This document shows positions 1 to 8,439 of a stretch of 59,465 nt of DNA, piece after piece; position 1 is the first letter of the stretch, and each line of letters opens with the position of its first letter. Below the pieces are notes generated by a model that saw only the letters and a list, made by a program, of their open reading frames with translations, searched no databases and was not told where the DNA came from. A program made the translations under genes and the position numbers. Source of the stretch: Planctomycetota bacterium (GTDB lineage Bacteria > Planctomycetota > UBA1135 > UBA2386); the NCBI GenBank assembly GCA_020848735.1, contig JADLHO010000081.1, positions 1-59,465 of the forward strand, given 5' to 3'.

Positions 1-2
1 AC

Positions 3-110
3 ATCGGGCAGGAAGCCTACGAGGACACCTACCGGGCTCGCCGCGTGAAGGGCCTACACCGGGCCGCCAAGGAACTCGGATTCCAACTCGTCCCTTGCCA
101 GGGGGACTGA
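3..110 (+). CDS. C-terminal end of a possible transposase (partial)
   Basis: The frame is open from the window edge to a TGA at 108-110 and encodes the last 35 residues of a protein that begins outside the window. The tail reads like YRARRVKGLHRAAKELGFQL followed by VPC. A basic 'R-x-L-x-R-x-A-x-x-L-G-x-x-L-V-P' ending of this kind closes many insertion-sequence transposases. That is a memory-based resemblance on a very short piece, so the family cannot be named. It converges on pgk, whose stop lies 31 nt away. It could equally be another basic protein. Confidence 0.35.
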   Translation: MGQEAYEDTYRARRVKGLHRAAKELGFQLVPCQGD

Positions 111-141
111 CGGGTGTTCTTTGGAAGCGCGGGACGCCGCC

Positions 142-1341
142 TCAGGACCTCTTGGCCAGCGCGGCGATCCCGGGCAACACCTGCCCCTCGAGCAGCTCGA
201 GGCTCGCGCCGCCACCCGTCGAGACGTGGCTGAGCTTCCCGGTGACCCCGCAGAGCTCCGCAGCCGCCACCGAGTCACCGCCGCCGACGACGGTGAAGGC
301 CTGTGCCGCCGCGACGGCCTGCGCGATCGCCGCCGTCCCACGGCGGAAGGCCTCCATCTCGAAGACCCCCATCGGCCCATTCCAGAGGACGGTCTTGGCG
401 CGGGCAACCGCGCCGCGGAAGAGCTCGATGCTCCGCGGTCCGATGTCGAGTCCCATCAGCTCGGCGGGGATCGCCGGCCCGTGGATCGAGGCCACGGCAT
501 CGGCCGCGAAGCGATCGGCGCAGACGTGGTCGATCGGCAGCAGGAGCTGCACCTTGCGCTGTTCGCAGAGGGCCCGGACCTCACCCGCCTTCGCGAGGAG
601 CTCCGGCTCGCAGCGCGACTTGCCGACGCCGATCCCCGCCTGCGCGAGGAACGTGTAGGCCATCGCGCCGCCGACGATGATCACGTCGACCTTCGGGATG
701 AGGTTGAGCAGCACCGGCAGCTTGTCGCTCACCTTCGCGCCGCCCAGGATCGCGACGAAGGGCCGCGAGGGGGAGTGGAGCACGCGCTCGAAAGCCGCGA
801 GCTCCTTCTCCATGAGGAGCCCCGCCGCAGCAGGCATGAGCGCGGGCACGCCCGAGATGCTCGCATGCGCCCGGTGCGCGGCGCCGAACGCGTCGTCGAC
901 GTAGACGTCGCCGCAGGCGGCAAGCGCCTTGGCGAAGTCCCCGTCGCCGTCCTCCTCCTGCGGGTGGAAGCGGAGGTTCTCGAGCAGGAGCAGCTCGCCG
1001 GCCTTCAACTCGCGCGACATGCGGACCGCCTCGTCACCGATGCAGTCGCTCGCCGCCTTCACCGGCTTGCCGAGGAGCTGGGCGAGCCGCGCCGCGACCG
1101 GCTTCATGCGCATGGATTCGACGACCTTGCCCTTCGGCCGGCCGAGGTGCGACATGAGCACGGGCCGGCCGCCGCGCGCCAGGATGGCCTGGATCGTCGG
1201 CAGGGCCTCCTTGATGCGCACGTCGCTCGTCACGGCACCCTTCTCGTCGAGGGGCACGTTGAAGTCGACGCGCACGAGCACGCGCTTGCCGGCGACGTCG
1301 AGGTCGGCGAGCTTGCGCCACGCAACGGGGGTCGCGCTCAC
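142..1341 (-). CDS. pgk: Phosphoglycerate kinase
   Basis: This enzyme transfers the acyl phosphate of 1,3-bisphosphoglycerate to ADP in cytosolic glycolysis. The protein has 399 residues, the usual bacterial length. It carries the N-terminal signature VLVRVDFNVPLDEKG (about residues 21-35), the substrate-binding SHLGRPKGK, and near residue 353 the GGGDSVAAAE loop followed by STGGGASLELLEG, which is the nucleotide and hinge region. It lies 3 nt downstream of gapA on the same strand, so the two consecutive glycolytic steps form one transcription unit. The start is an ATG right after the gapA stop. No residue appears abnormal. Confidence 0.97.
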   Translation of the reverse strand: MSATPVAWRKLADLDVAGKRVLVRVDFNVPLDEKGAVTSDVRIKEALPTIQAILARGGRPVLMSHLGRPKGKVVESMRMKPVAARLAQLLGKPVKAASDCIGDEAVRMSRELKAGELLLLENLRFHPQEEDGDGDFAKALAACGDVYVDDAFGAAHRAHASISGVPALMPAAAGLLMEKELAAFERVLHSPSRPFVAILGGAKVSDKLPVLLNLIPKVDVIIVGGAMAYTFLAQAGIGVGKSRCEPELLAKAGEVRALCEQRKVQLLLPIDHVCADRFAADAVASIHGPAIPAELMGLDIGPRSIELFRGAVARAKTVLWNGPMGVFEMEAFRRGTAAIAQAVAAAQAFTVVGGGDSVAAAELCGVTGKLSHVSTGGGASLELLEGQVLPGIAALAKRS

Positions 1342-1344
1342 GGC

Positions 1345-2355
1345 TCAGCCTCCGAGCTTGTGCGCCTTGACGATGAGGTCGACGACGCGGTTGCTGTAGC
1401 CCCACTCGTTGTCGTACCAGCTCACGATCTTCACGATCTTGCCGCCGTCGGCGACCATCGTGCTCGCGCCATCGATGACCGAGCTGTGCGCGTCGTGGAC
1501 GATGTCGGAGGAGACGATCGGCTCCTCGGTGTAGCAGAGGATGCCCTTCATCGGGCCGTTCGCGGCCGCCTTGAGCGCCGCGTTGATCTGCTCGACCGTC
1601 GCCGGCGTCTTGAGGTTCGCGGTGAGGTCGACCACCGATCCGTCCGGCACCGGCACGCGCAGCGCGTAGCCGTCGAGCTTGCCCTTCAGGGCCGGGATGA
1701 CCTTGCCCACCGCGCGCGCGGCGCCGGTCGTGGTCGGGATGATGTTCACGGCGGCCGCGCGGGCCCGGCGCAGATCCTTGTGGATCATGTCCGCGGTGCG
1801 CTGGTCGTTCGTGTAGGCGTGGACGGTCGTCATCAGGCCCCGCTCGATGCCGAAGCTGTCGTTCAGCACCTTGGCGAGCGGCGCGAGGCAGTTCGTCGTG
1901 CAGGACGCGTTGCTGATGATCTTGTGCTCGGCCTTGAGCGCGTCCTCGTTGACGCCCATCACGATCATCGCGTCGACCTCGTCCTTCGGCGGGACGGTCA
2001 GCAGGACCTTCTTCGCGCCGGCCTCGACGTGCTTCATGCACTCGGCCTTGCTCGTGAAGATGCCGGTCGACTCGACGACGAAGTCGATGTTCATCGCCTT
2101 CCAGGGCAGGGTCGCCGGGTCCTTCGCGCCCAGGACCTTGGTCGACTTGCCGTCGACCCGGATCTCGCCGTCACCCCCTTCCACGGTGCCGGGATAGCGA
2201 CCGTGGACCGAGTCGTACTTGAGCATGTGCGCGAGCGACTTCGCGTCGGCCAGGTCGTTGATGGCGACGATGTCGAAGCCCTTGCGCTCCTGCATGACGC
2301 GGAAGACGAGACGGCCGATGCGGCCGAAGCCATTGATGGCGACGCGGAGGTTCAT
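1345..2355 (-). CDS. gapA: Glyceraldehyde-3-phosphate dehydrogenase, type I
   Basis: This enzyme oxidises glyceraldehyde-3-phosphate with NAD and inorganic phosphate to 1,3-bisphosphoglycerate, the substrate of the pgk product encoded just downstream. It has 336 residues. The Rossmann start INGFGRIGR lies at 7-15, and N33-D34 after the second strand (AINDL) favours NAD over NADP. The active-site motif SCTTNC lies at 151-156 with Cys152 as nucleophile. The C-terminal [12 protein letters not shown] is canonical. A TATGCT hexamer lies 53 nt upstream as a candidate -10 element. The gene is divergent from tilS. Confidence 0.97.
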   Translation of the reverse strand: MNLRVAINGFGRIGRLVFRVMQERKGFDIVAINDLADAKSLAHMLKYDSVHGRYPGTVEGGDGEIRVDGKSTKVLGAKDPATLPWKAMNIDFVVESTGIFTSKAECMKHVEAGAKKVLLTVPPKDEVDAMIVMGVNEDALKAEHKIISNASCTTNCLAPLAKVLNDSFGIERGLMTTVHAYTNDQRTADMIHKDLRRARAAAVNIIPTTTGAARAVGKVIPALKGKLDGYALRVPVPDGSVVDLTANLKTPATVEQINAALKAAANGPMKGILCYTEEPIVSSDIVHDAHSSVIDGASTMVADGGKIVKIVSWYDNEWGYSNRVVDLIVKAHKLGG

Positions 2356-2408
2356 GGAATGCGAACGAACTCGGAAGGGAGGTCTTTCCTGGAGTCGGGA
2401 GGGCGAGC

Positions 2409-2414
2409 AGCATA
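2409..2414 (-). promoter_or_regulatory. Candidate -10 element for gapA-pgk
   Basis: On the minus strand the context reads GCTATGCTGC, with TATGCT as the hexamer. It lies in the 116-nt divergent gapA/tilS intergenic region, 53 nt before the gapA ATG. No convincing -35 hexamer is visible. It is one member of a GCTAnnnT-type motif that recurs upstream of transcription-unit heads in this window. Confidence 0.4.
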
Positions 2415-2471
2415 GCGACGCCGCGCCGTCCGCTCACCGCACGCGTTCATCGGCACGGCGTCCTGCGGGCC

Positions 2472-3932
2472 ATGTCCGACCTTCGCCTCTGTGCGGCCGC
2501 GGTGTTGCGCATCCTCCGTTCCCAACGGCGGCTGCCGCGACGCGGACCGCTGGCGCTCGCCCTCTCGATGGGTGCCGACTCGCTGGCGCTGCTCGGCGCG
2601 CTGCGGCTGCTCCACGCGCGCGGGCGGATCGCGGAGCCGACGATGGTCCACGTCGACCACGGCCAGCGCGCGGACAGTGCGGCGACCGCGGCGGCCGCGC
2701 GCGGGCTCTGCGCCCGGCTCGGACTCCCGCTCGTCGTCAAGACCCCGCCCCTGCCGCGCGGCGTCGGTGAGCTCGCGCTGCGGGAGGCCCGTTACGCGGC
2801 GTTCGCCGACGCCGCCGCCGAGCGCGGCCTCGGCGCCCTGCTGCTCGCCCATCACGCGGACGACCAGCTCGAGACGGTCGCGATGCGCGTCCTGCGCGGG
2901 TCCTCGACGCGCGGGCTCGCGGGCATGCCGTCCGTCCGACCGCTCGCGGGTTCCTGCGTGCTGCTCCGCCCCCTGCTCGGTCTCCGCCGTGCGACCCTGC
3001 GCGGAGCGCTCGCGGAGGCGGGACTCACTGCGGCGGTCTGCGAGGACCCGAGCAATCTGGACCTGCGCTTCCTGCGCAATCGGCTCCGTCACGTCGCATT
3101 CCCCGCATGGCGTGCGGCGCGCGGCACCGGCTTCGACGCGAGGCTGCTGGCCCGCGCCGCGCTCCGGCGCGCGGAAGCCGAGACGCGCGAGGCCGAGGCC
3201 CGCGGCTGGCTCGCACGCTTCGCGCGCGTCGCACCGGGGTTCCGCGCCGAGCTCGTGTTCGCGGGCACGGAGCCCGTCGCGTGGCCCGCACCCCGCCACC
3301 TGACGGAGATCCTGCGACTGGCATGTCTCGCGGTGAGCGGAACGGCACCGCTGCGGACCTGGTTGCGTCGCGCGCTGCGGCTGTTGTCCCAGCCCTCCGG
3401 CACGCTCCTGCTGGCCGGTTCGGACTGCGCCGTGGAGCGCACCCGCGCGGGGTTGCTGATGGTCGCCGCGGCGACGCTGGACTCACCGCCTGCAGCCAGT
3501 GACCTGCCCCTCGATGGGCGGGCGCAGCCGTTCGGCGCGACAGGTTTCTGGGTCGCGGCGACCGCGCGTTGCGGACCGTGGCAGCCACGGGCAGAGCCGG
3601 ATCGCGGACAGGGCAGCGTCGACCTCGCGACCTTGGCCCTGCCGCTCGTCCTGCGTGCGCCGGTTCGGGGCGATCGCTTCGAGCAGGCCGGCCAGGTGCG
3701 ACCCATCCTCCTGCGGGAGCATCTACAGCGCCGTCAGGTCCCTCGCCTGGATCGCCCGCGACTGCCGCTGCTCGTCGACGCGCGGGGACGAATCGTCTGG
3801 GCACGTGGGCTCGATGTCGCGGCATTCGCCCGCGTGCGCAGCGCGGGCCGGAGCCGCCTCGCGCGCCTCGACTTCGACAGCGGCATCGGCGGGACGGCCG
3901 CTGGCAGCGCCCCCGTGGGCCCGCCATACTGA
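2472..3932 (+). CDS. tilS: tRNA(Ile)-lysidine synthetase with a variant P-loop
   Basis: TilS attaches lysine to C34 of the tRNA-Ile CAU anticodon so that it reads AUA. The 486-residue protein has the N-type ATP pyrophosphatase fold: HVDHGQR near residue 60, AHHADDQLET at 126-135 and RGSSTRGLAGM just after, then NLDLRFLRNRLRH. The C-terminal extension (REHLQRRQVP, LVDARGRIVWARGLD) matches the TilS C-terminal domains. The ATP-binding loop reads SMGADS (residues 32-37) instead of the family's SGGxDS, so the first glycine is methionine. The start is the ATG at 2472, divergent from gapA. The family assignment is solid; the effect of the loop change is unknown. Confidence 0.9.
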   Translation: MSDLRLCAAAVLRILRSQRRLPRRGPLALALSMGADSLALLGALRLLHARGRIAEPTMVHVDHGQRADSAATAAAARGLCARLGLPLVVKTPPLPRGVGELALREARYAAFADAAAERGLGALLLAHHADDQLETVAMRVLRGSSTRGLAGMPSVRPLAGSCVLLRPLLGLRRATLRGALAEAGLTAAVCEDPSNLDLRFLRNRLRHVAFPAWRAARGTGFDARLLARAALRRAEAETREAEARGWLARFARVAPGFRAELVFAGTEPVAWPAPRHLTEILRLACLAVSGTAPLRTWLRRALRLLSQPSGTLLLAGSDCAVERTRAGLLMVAAATLDSPPAASDLPLDGRAQPFGATGFWVAATARCGPWQPRAEPDRGQGSVDLATLALPLVLRAPVRGDRFEQAGQVRPILLREHLQRRQVPRLDRPRLPLLVDARGRIVWARGLDVAAFARVRSAGRSRLARLDFDSGIGGTAAGSAPVGPPY

Positions 3933-4016
3933 CGCGCCCCTCTTGGCGCGCGCCCCGAACCAGGGTGGCGCGCACGCCGTGTCTCGCCCCGCACGGCCAT
4001 CTCTCCGACCGATTCC

Positions 4017-6620
4017 ATGAGCGAGCTGATCGTCGTCCGCGGACCCGGCAAGGGCAGCACCGTGGCTCTTGCCCCCGAGCGCAGTGTGACGATCGGCAGC
4101 GGCCTGGACGCCAACGTACGCGTCGGCGGCGACGGGATCGCAGCCGAACACGTCGTGGTGAAGGCGCTCAAGGGCGGCGGCTTCGGGTGCAAGGCCCTGG
4201 CGGGATCCTTCGTGCTCAACGGCAAGGCCGTCGAGGCCGCGCGCCTCAACGACGGCGACCTGCTGTCGATCGGCGACTGCGAGATCCGCTTCGCCGCGGA
4301 GCGCAAGACCGAGTCCCCCGAGGAGCTCGCGGGGTTCACCTTGCTCGGCGTGCTCGGCCGCGGAGGGATGGGCGTCGTGTGGCGGGCAGAGCAGAAGAGC
4401 CTCGGCCGCGAGGTCGCGCTCAAGGTGCTCAGCGAAGAGCTGACGAAGGACCCGGTCTTCGTGGGGAGATTCCAGGCCGAGGCCCGCGCCGCAGCTCGAC
4501 TCCACCACCCCAACGTCGTGCAGGTCTTCGACGTCGACCACGTCGGCACGACCTGGTTCTACTCGATGGAGCTGATGCACGCCGGCTCGCTCGAGACGCG
4601 CATCAAGCGCGAGGGCAAGCTGCCGATCGCCGACGCGGTGCGCGCGATCCGCGACGCCGCGAAGGGCCTGGCCTTCGCCGAGCAGATGCGGCTCGTGCAC
4701 CGCGACATCAAGCCCGACAACCTGATGATCGATCGGCATGGGCACGTGAAGCTCGCCGATCTCGGTCTCGCGCAGGTCGAGGACGACGGCGACGGCAAGC
4801 TGCGCGGCACCCCGCATTTCATGTCGCCGGAGCAGGTCCAGCGGAAGCCGCTCGACCACCGCAGCGACCTCTATTCGCTGGGCTGCACGTTCTATCGTCT
4901 GCTGACGGGCCGCACGCCGTTCGTCGCGGACAACGTCAAGGAGATCCTGCGCGCCCAGGTCCACGAGACTCCCGTCCCGGCGAACAAGGTGGAGCCGGCG
5001 GTTCCGCAGGAGCTCGCGGCGATCGTCGATCGCCTGCTCCAGAAGGACCCCGCGCTGCGCCATCAATCGGCGCAGGAGCTGGTCGAGGAACTCGAGGCGG
5101 CGCTGACGCCACCGGCGAAGAAGGGACTGTGGATCGCGATCGCCGCGGTCGCACTCGTCGTCGCCGCGATCGCGGTCGTGCTCGCACTCCGTGATCCGCC
5201 TCCCAGCGATCCACGCGAGGTCATCAAGGTCATCACCGACCCCAACGCGCAGCGGGCGCTCGCGGAAGCGGCGGAACGCGAGGCGGAGATCGCGCGGCTG
5301 TCCGTGATGGCGAAGCAGCTCGACGGCGAAGCGCTGGCGGCAGCGTTGGAGCAGGTCGCCAAGGCTCACGCGGGAACCACCGCCGCGACGGCCGCGAGCG
5401 AAGAGGCCAAGCGCGTCCGAGCGACGATGGCCGAGGCGGCGGCGCGCGCCGAGGCGAAGCGGGTGGCCCTCGCCGCCGCGACCGCGACCCTGCAGCGAGG
5501 CGTCGACGCTGCGCTCGAGCAGCACGACATCCGCGGGGCGCTCGACGCGGCGACGCAGACACTGCCGGATGCCGCGGTGGCGGAGACCCCGGAACTCGCC
5601 GCCGCGCGCGAGACGCTGCGCGCCAGGATCGCCGAGGCCGCGAGCCGCGCGATCGCCGCACGGCGCGCTGCGATCGAGAGCGCGGAGGCCGCCCAGGACC
5701 TCCCGGCGCTCGACACCGCGCTCGCGGCGCTCGACACCGCATTGCGCGGTGAACGAGCGTGGCCGGGCGCGGTGCTCGCCGACGCCACGGCGCTCGCGGC
5801 CTGGCTCGACGAACGCAAGGTCGCGCGCCACAACCTCGCGAACTCCCTCGGTGCGGTCGCGGAGGCGAAGGCGATCGCCGTCACGCGCGAGGCGCTGTTC
5901 CAGCCCGACGGCCTCTTGAGCGCGGTCGCGAAGTTCCAGTTCGCGTTGGCCGCCGAGCGACTCGACGCCTTGGCCGCGCTCGCCGAGGGGACCGCGCTCC
6001 GCGCGACCCTGATCCAGCTCCGGCCGTCGTTGGTGGAAGCCGAGGCTTACTGCGTGGCCCTCGAGACCGGGGCCCCCACCGGCGACCTGACGCCGCCGCT
6101 GCCGCCGACGGCGCTGGATGGAAGCGGGCGGACGACCGTCGTCGGTTTCACGCGCGGTCCGGATGGCGCCAGCCTCGCGACGAAGACCGAGACAGGTGGG
6201 CGCAGTGCCGCGGGCACGACGATCGCCGGCGACGAACTCGCGCTCAGCGCACTCGACTGGCTCCCGGAGCTCGATTCCGCGACAGCGCCGAAGCGCGCCG
6301 CGCTCCTCGGCTGGCTCGCGCTGGCACATCAGCTCCGCTCGGCGCGCGCGTACCTCGCGCTCATCGACCCCGCCAACGACGCGAGCGGGAGTGGTGAGCA
6401 GGCCTTCGTGCCACATCCGGCGCTCGCCTGGGCCGCGGCCAGCCTGGCAGGGCAAGCGCCGGAACTGCTCGCCCCACTCGCGACGGAACTCGCGGCCGCG
6501 AACCTCTGCGCGCGCGGACTGCAGGCCTTCGCCACCGGTCGCCACGCCACGGCCATCGCACGCCTCGAGCGACTCGAAGCGAAGCACCCGCAGAGCCTGG
6601 TCGTCCGCTCGCAGCGATGA
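4017..6620 (+). CDS. Membrane Ser/Thr protein kinase with N-terminal FHA-like domain
   Basis: This 867-residue protein begins with an FHA-like fold (about 1-95; GSGLDANVRVGG, then NGKAVEAARLNDGDLLSIG). A PknB-type kinase domain follows at 107-360: glycine loop GRGGMGVVWRAE (114-125), Lys136, Glu155, HRDIKPDN (228-235), DLG in place of DFG (248-250) and GTPHFMSPEQ (264-273). A single membrane helix lies near 371-391. The last 475 residues are Ala-rich, probably helical, and would be outside the cytoplasm. The FHA part lacks the usual SRxH motif (AAEH instead). The gene overlaps the DUF167 gene by 4 nt. Targets are not indicated by the neighbours. Confidence 0.9.
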   Translation: MSELIVVRGPGKGSTVALAPERSVTIGSGLDANVRVGGDGIAAEHVVVKALKGGGFGCKALAGSFVLNGKAVEAARLNDGDLLSIGDCEIRFAAERKTESPEELAGFTLLGVLGRGGMGVVWRAEQKSLGREVALKVLSEELTKDPVFVGRFQAEARAAARLHHPNVVQVFDVDHVGTTWFYSMELMHAGSLETRIKREGKLPIADAVRAIRDAAKGLAFAEQMRLVHRDIKPDNLMIDRHGHVKLADLGLAQVEDDGDGKLRGTPHFMSPEQVQRKPLDHRSDLYSLGCTFYRLLTGRTPFVADNVKEILRAQVHETPVPANKVEPAVPQELAAIVDRLLQKDPALRHQSAQELVEELEAALTPPAKKGLWIAIAAVALVVAAIAVVLALRDPPPSDPREVIKVITDPNAQRALAEAAEREAEIARLSVMAKQLDGEALAAALEQVAKAHAGTTAATAASEEAKRVRATMAEAAARAEAKRVALAAATATLQRGVDAALEQHDIRGALDAATQTLPDAAVAETPELAAARETLRARIAEAASRAIAARRAAIESAEAAQDLPALDTALAALDTALRGERAWPGAVLADATALAAWLDERKVARHNLANSLGAVAEAKAIAVTREALFQPDGLLSAVAKFQFALAAERLDALAALAEGTALRATLIQLRPSLVEAEAYCVALETGAPTGDLTPPLPPTALDGSGRTTVVGFTRGPDGASLATKTETGGRSAAGTTIAGDELALSALDWLPELDSATAPKRAALLGWLALAHQLRSARAYLALIDPANDASGSGEQAFVPHPALAWAAASLAGQAPELLAPLATELAAANLCARGLQAFATGRHATAIARLERLEAKHPQSLVVRSQR

Positions 6621-6934
6621 CGCTCCACCTGGAGGCGCGCGCGGACGGAGTGGTGCTGAAGGTGCGCGCTGCTCCCGGCGCGTCGCGCGAGCGGGTGGTC
6701 GGAATACACGGCGACGCGCTCAAGGTCGCCGTCCAGGCGCCGCCCGAGAAGGGCAAGGCCAACCTGCGAATCGCCGCCGTGCTCGCTGAGGCGCTCGGCG
6801 TCGCCGCGCGCGACGTCGAACTGCTAGGCGGCGCGACCTCGCGCGACAAGCGCTTCCTCGTCCGAGGATTGAACGAGGACGAGGCGCGGAAACGGCTGGC
6901 GCAAGCTGGCTCGACGCCGTCCGATTCGCGCTGA
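6617..6934 (+). CDS. DUF167 (YggU family) small protein
   Basis: This protein has 105 residues. The family core is clear: VRAAPGASRERVVGIHGDAL, then VAVQAPPEKGKANLR and the conserved helix with AEALGV. DUF167 proteins are widespread small cytosolic proteins of unknown biochemical role. The ATG overlaps the kinase stop (ATGA), so it is probably translationally coupled to the kinase, which may or may not mean a shared function. The length is normal for the family. Confidence 0.88.
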   Translation: MTLHLEARADGVVLKVRAAPGASRERVVGIHGDALKVAVQAPPEKGKANLRIAAVLAEALGVAARDVELLGGATSRDKRFLVRGLNEDEARKRLAQAGSTPSDSR

Positions 6935-6981
6935 ACCGATCTCGACGCGCGTCATGTCCGAGTCCGCCCACGAGTGATGCG

Positions 6982-7815
6982 ATGGTGAGCCAGCCCGATC
7001 TCCCGCTCCGCAATCGAGTGCGCGACGCCGCGCAACAACTGCTGGCGCAGTTCCGCCAGAAGCCTCGCATCGCGATGCTGCTCGGCACCGGCCACGCGTC
7101 GGTGTCGGCGCGGCTCGAGGGCAAGGTCCTCCTCCACCGGCAGAATCTCCCCGGCGGGCTCCTGCTCGGCGAGGAGTCCCACCTGATCGGCGGCACGCTC
7201 GAGGGCGTTCCCGTGGTGGTCGGTGATCCCCCGCTCGCACCGTACGAGGGCTACGGCGCCCTGGATGTGACCTTTCCGGTGCGAGTGCTCCAGGCGATGG
7301 GAGTCGAACTGCTGGTCCTCACCGCGGGCGCCGCGAGCCTTTCGCGTCATCTCGAGCCGGGCAGCATCGCGATCGTCGAGGACCACCTCAACTTCACCGG
7401 CCTCCACCCGCTGCAGGGCAAGCAGATCCTCGAACTCGGGCCGCGCTTCCCGGACATGTCCGACCCCTACCCGCGCAAGTGGCGACGCGTCGCGCGCGAC
7501 GTCGCAGCCGACGCGGGGTTTCCCTGCTTCGAGGGCGTATTCGCCGGCGTGCCGGGACCGAGCCTGCCGACGCGTGCCGAGTACCGCTTCCTGCGGCATG
7601 CAGGCGCCGACCTGGTCGGCATGTCACTGGTTCCCGAGGTCCTCGCAGCAGTGCATTGCGGCCTCGACGTCCTCGCTCTCGTCGGCGTCACCCAGCTGGT
7701 GCAGCTCGACAGCGGCGCGCCGACCGATATCGAGGAGATGCTCGACGCCGCCGACCTGGCCGCGCCGCGCATGGCGAGCCTGCTGAACGGCATCGTCGCG
7801 AGCTGCCGCGGATGA
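6982..7815 (+). CDS. Purine nucleoside phosphorylase-like protein, active site divergent
   Basis: The 277-residue protein follows the trimeric PNP/MTAP pattern: a start strand, then EGVPVVVGDPP, a long 'LxxGSIAIVEDHLNFTG' segment (about 126-140) and RAEYRFLRHAGADLVGMSLV (198-217, including the substrate-pocket GMS). Several usual active-site positions differ. The phosphate loop GSGLG is GTGHA (35-39). TNAAGG is TAGAAS (114-119). The purine-binding Glu of 'PSFET' is lost (PSLPT, 193-197). The catalytic Asn of the 'TN' motif is Gln (GVTQLV, 235-240). It may bind a different nucleoside or be non-catalytic. It is coupled to purN by an ATGA overlap, which supports a purine-related role. Confidence 0.78.
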   Translation: MVSQPDLPLRNRVRDAAQQLLAQFRQKPRIAMLLGTGHASVSARLEGKVLLHRQNLPGGLLLGEESHLIGGTLEGVPVVVGDPPLAPYEGYGALDVTFPVRVLQAMGVELLVLTAGAASLSRHLEPGSIAIVEDHLNFTGLHPLQGKQILELGPRFPDMSDPYPRKWRRVARDVAADAGFPCFEGVFAGVPGPSLPTRAEYRFLRHAGADLVGMSLVPEVLAAVHCGLDVLALVGVTQLVQLDSGAPTDIEEMLDAADLAAPRMASLLNGIVASCRG

Positions 7816-8396
7816 GCGACGGGGTGGGCTCGCGCCTCCGTCTGGGCGTGCTGCTGTCGGGTGGCGGTCGAACTCTCCAGAACCTCGTGGATCGCGCCCG
7901 CGACGGCCGGCTCCGCGCGGAACCCGTCTGCGTGGTCGCGGACCGTCCCGGAGCGCTGGGAATCGATCGCGCGCAGCGCGCGGGTCTCCCCGTGCTCTGC
8001 ACGAAGGACATGGCCGAGACCTTCGATTGGCTCGAGCGCCATGGCGTCGAACTCGCCTGTCTCGCCGGCTACCTGCGCCTGCTGCGGATTCCGAGCGTCT
8101 GGCAGGGACGCGTGATCAACATCCACCCCTCGCTGCTCCCCAAATTCGGCGGCAAGGGCATGCACGGCGAACGCGTGCACGAGGCCGTACTCGCCGCGGG
8201 CGAGCCCGAGAGCGGATGCACCGTGCACCTCGTCGACGAGGTCTACGACCACGGCAGGGTACTGCTGCAGGCACGGGTCCCCGTCGTGAAGGGCGACGAC
8301 GTGTCGAGCCTCGCCGCGCGGGTCTTCGCTGCGGAGTGTGCGGCGTACCCGGCTGGAATCGAAGTGTGGAGAGTCGGCGGATCCATCGGGTCGTAG
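7812..8396 (+). CDS. purN: Phosphoribosylglycinamide formyltransferase
   Basis: PurN transfers the formyl group of 10-formyl-tetrahydrofolate to GAR in de novo purine synthesis. The 194-residue protein has the phosphate loop LLSGGGRTLQNL (14-25) and the catalytic core INIHPSLLPKFGGKGMHG (102-119) with Asn103 and His105, followed by the Asp of VYDHG (Asp146). The GGKGMHG loop is a known variant of the usual 'FPG'. The start chosen is the ATG at 7812 that overlaps the preceding stop. The same frame stays open upstream, but only over the phosphorylase gene, so the longer version is not credible. Confidence 0.92.
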   Translation: MSDGVGSRLRLGVLLSGGGRTLQNLVDRARDGRLRAEPVCVVADRPGALGIDRAQRAGLPVLCTKDMAETFDWLERHGVELACLAGYLRLLRIPSVWQGRVINIHPSLLPKFGGKGMHGERVHEAVLAAGEPESGCTVHLVDEVYDHGRVLLQARVPVVKGDDVSSLAARVFAAECAAYPAGIEVWRVGGSIGS

Positions 8397-8439
8397 GTGG
8401 TGTTGTGTCTTCCTTCCGTGCACGGGGTCTGGAGGAATC

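Noticed and set aside
121..2415. A 764-codon plus-strand frame over pgk and gapA.
   Set aside because: It is a shadow of two well-conserved minus-strand genes. Its composition (Arg, Asp, Ala, His) mirrors their codons.
3723..6587. A 954-codon minus-strand frame over the FHA kinase.
   Set aside because: It is antisense to the kinase, whose catalytic motifs are all present on the plus strand.
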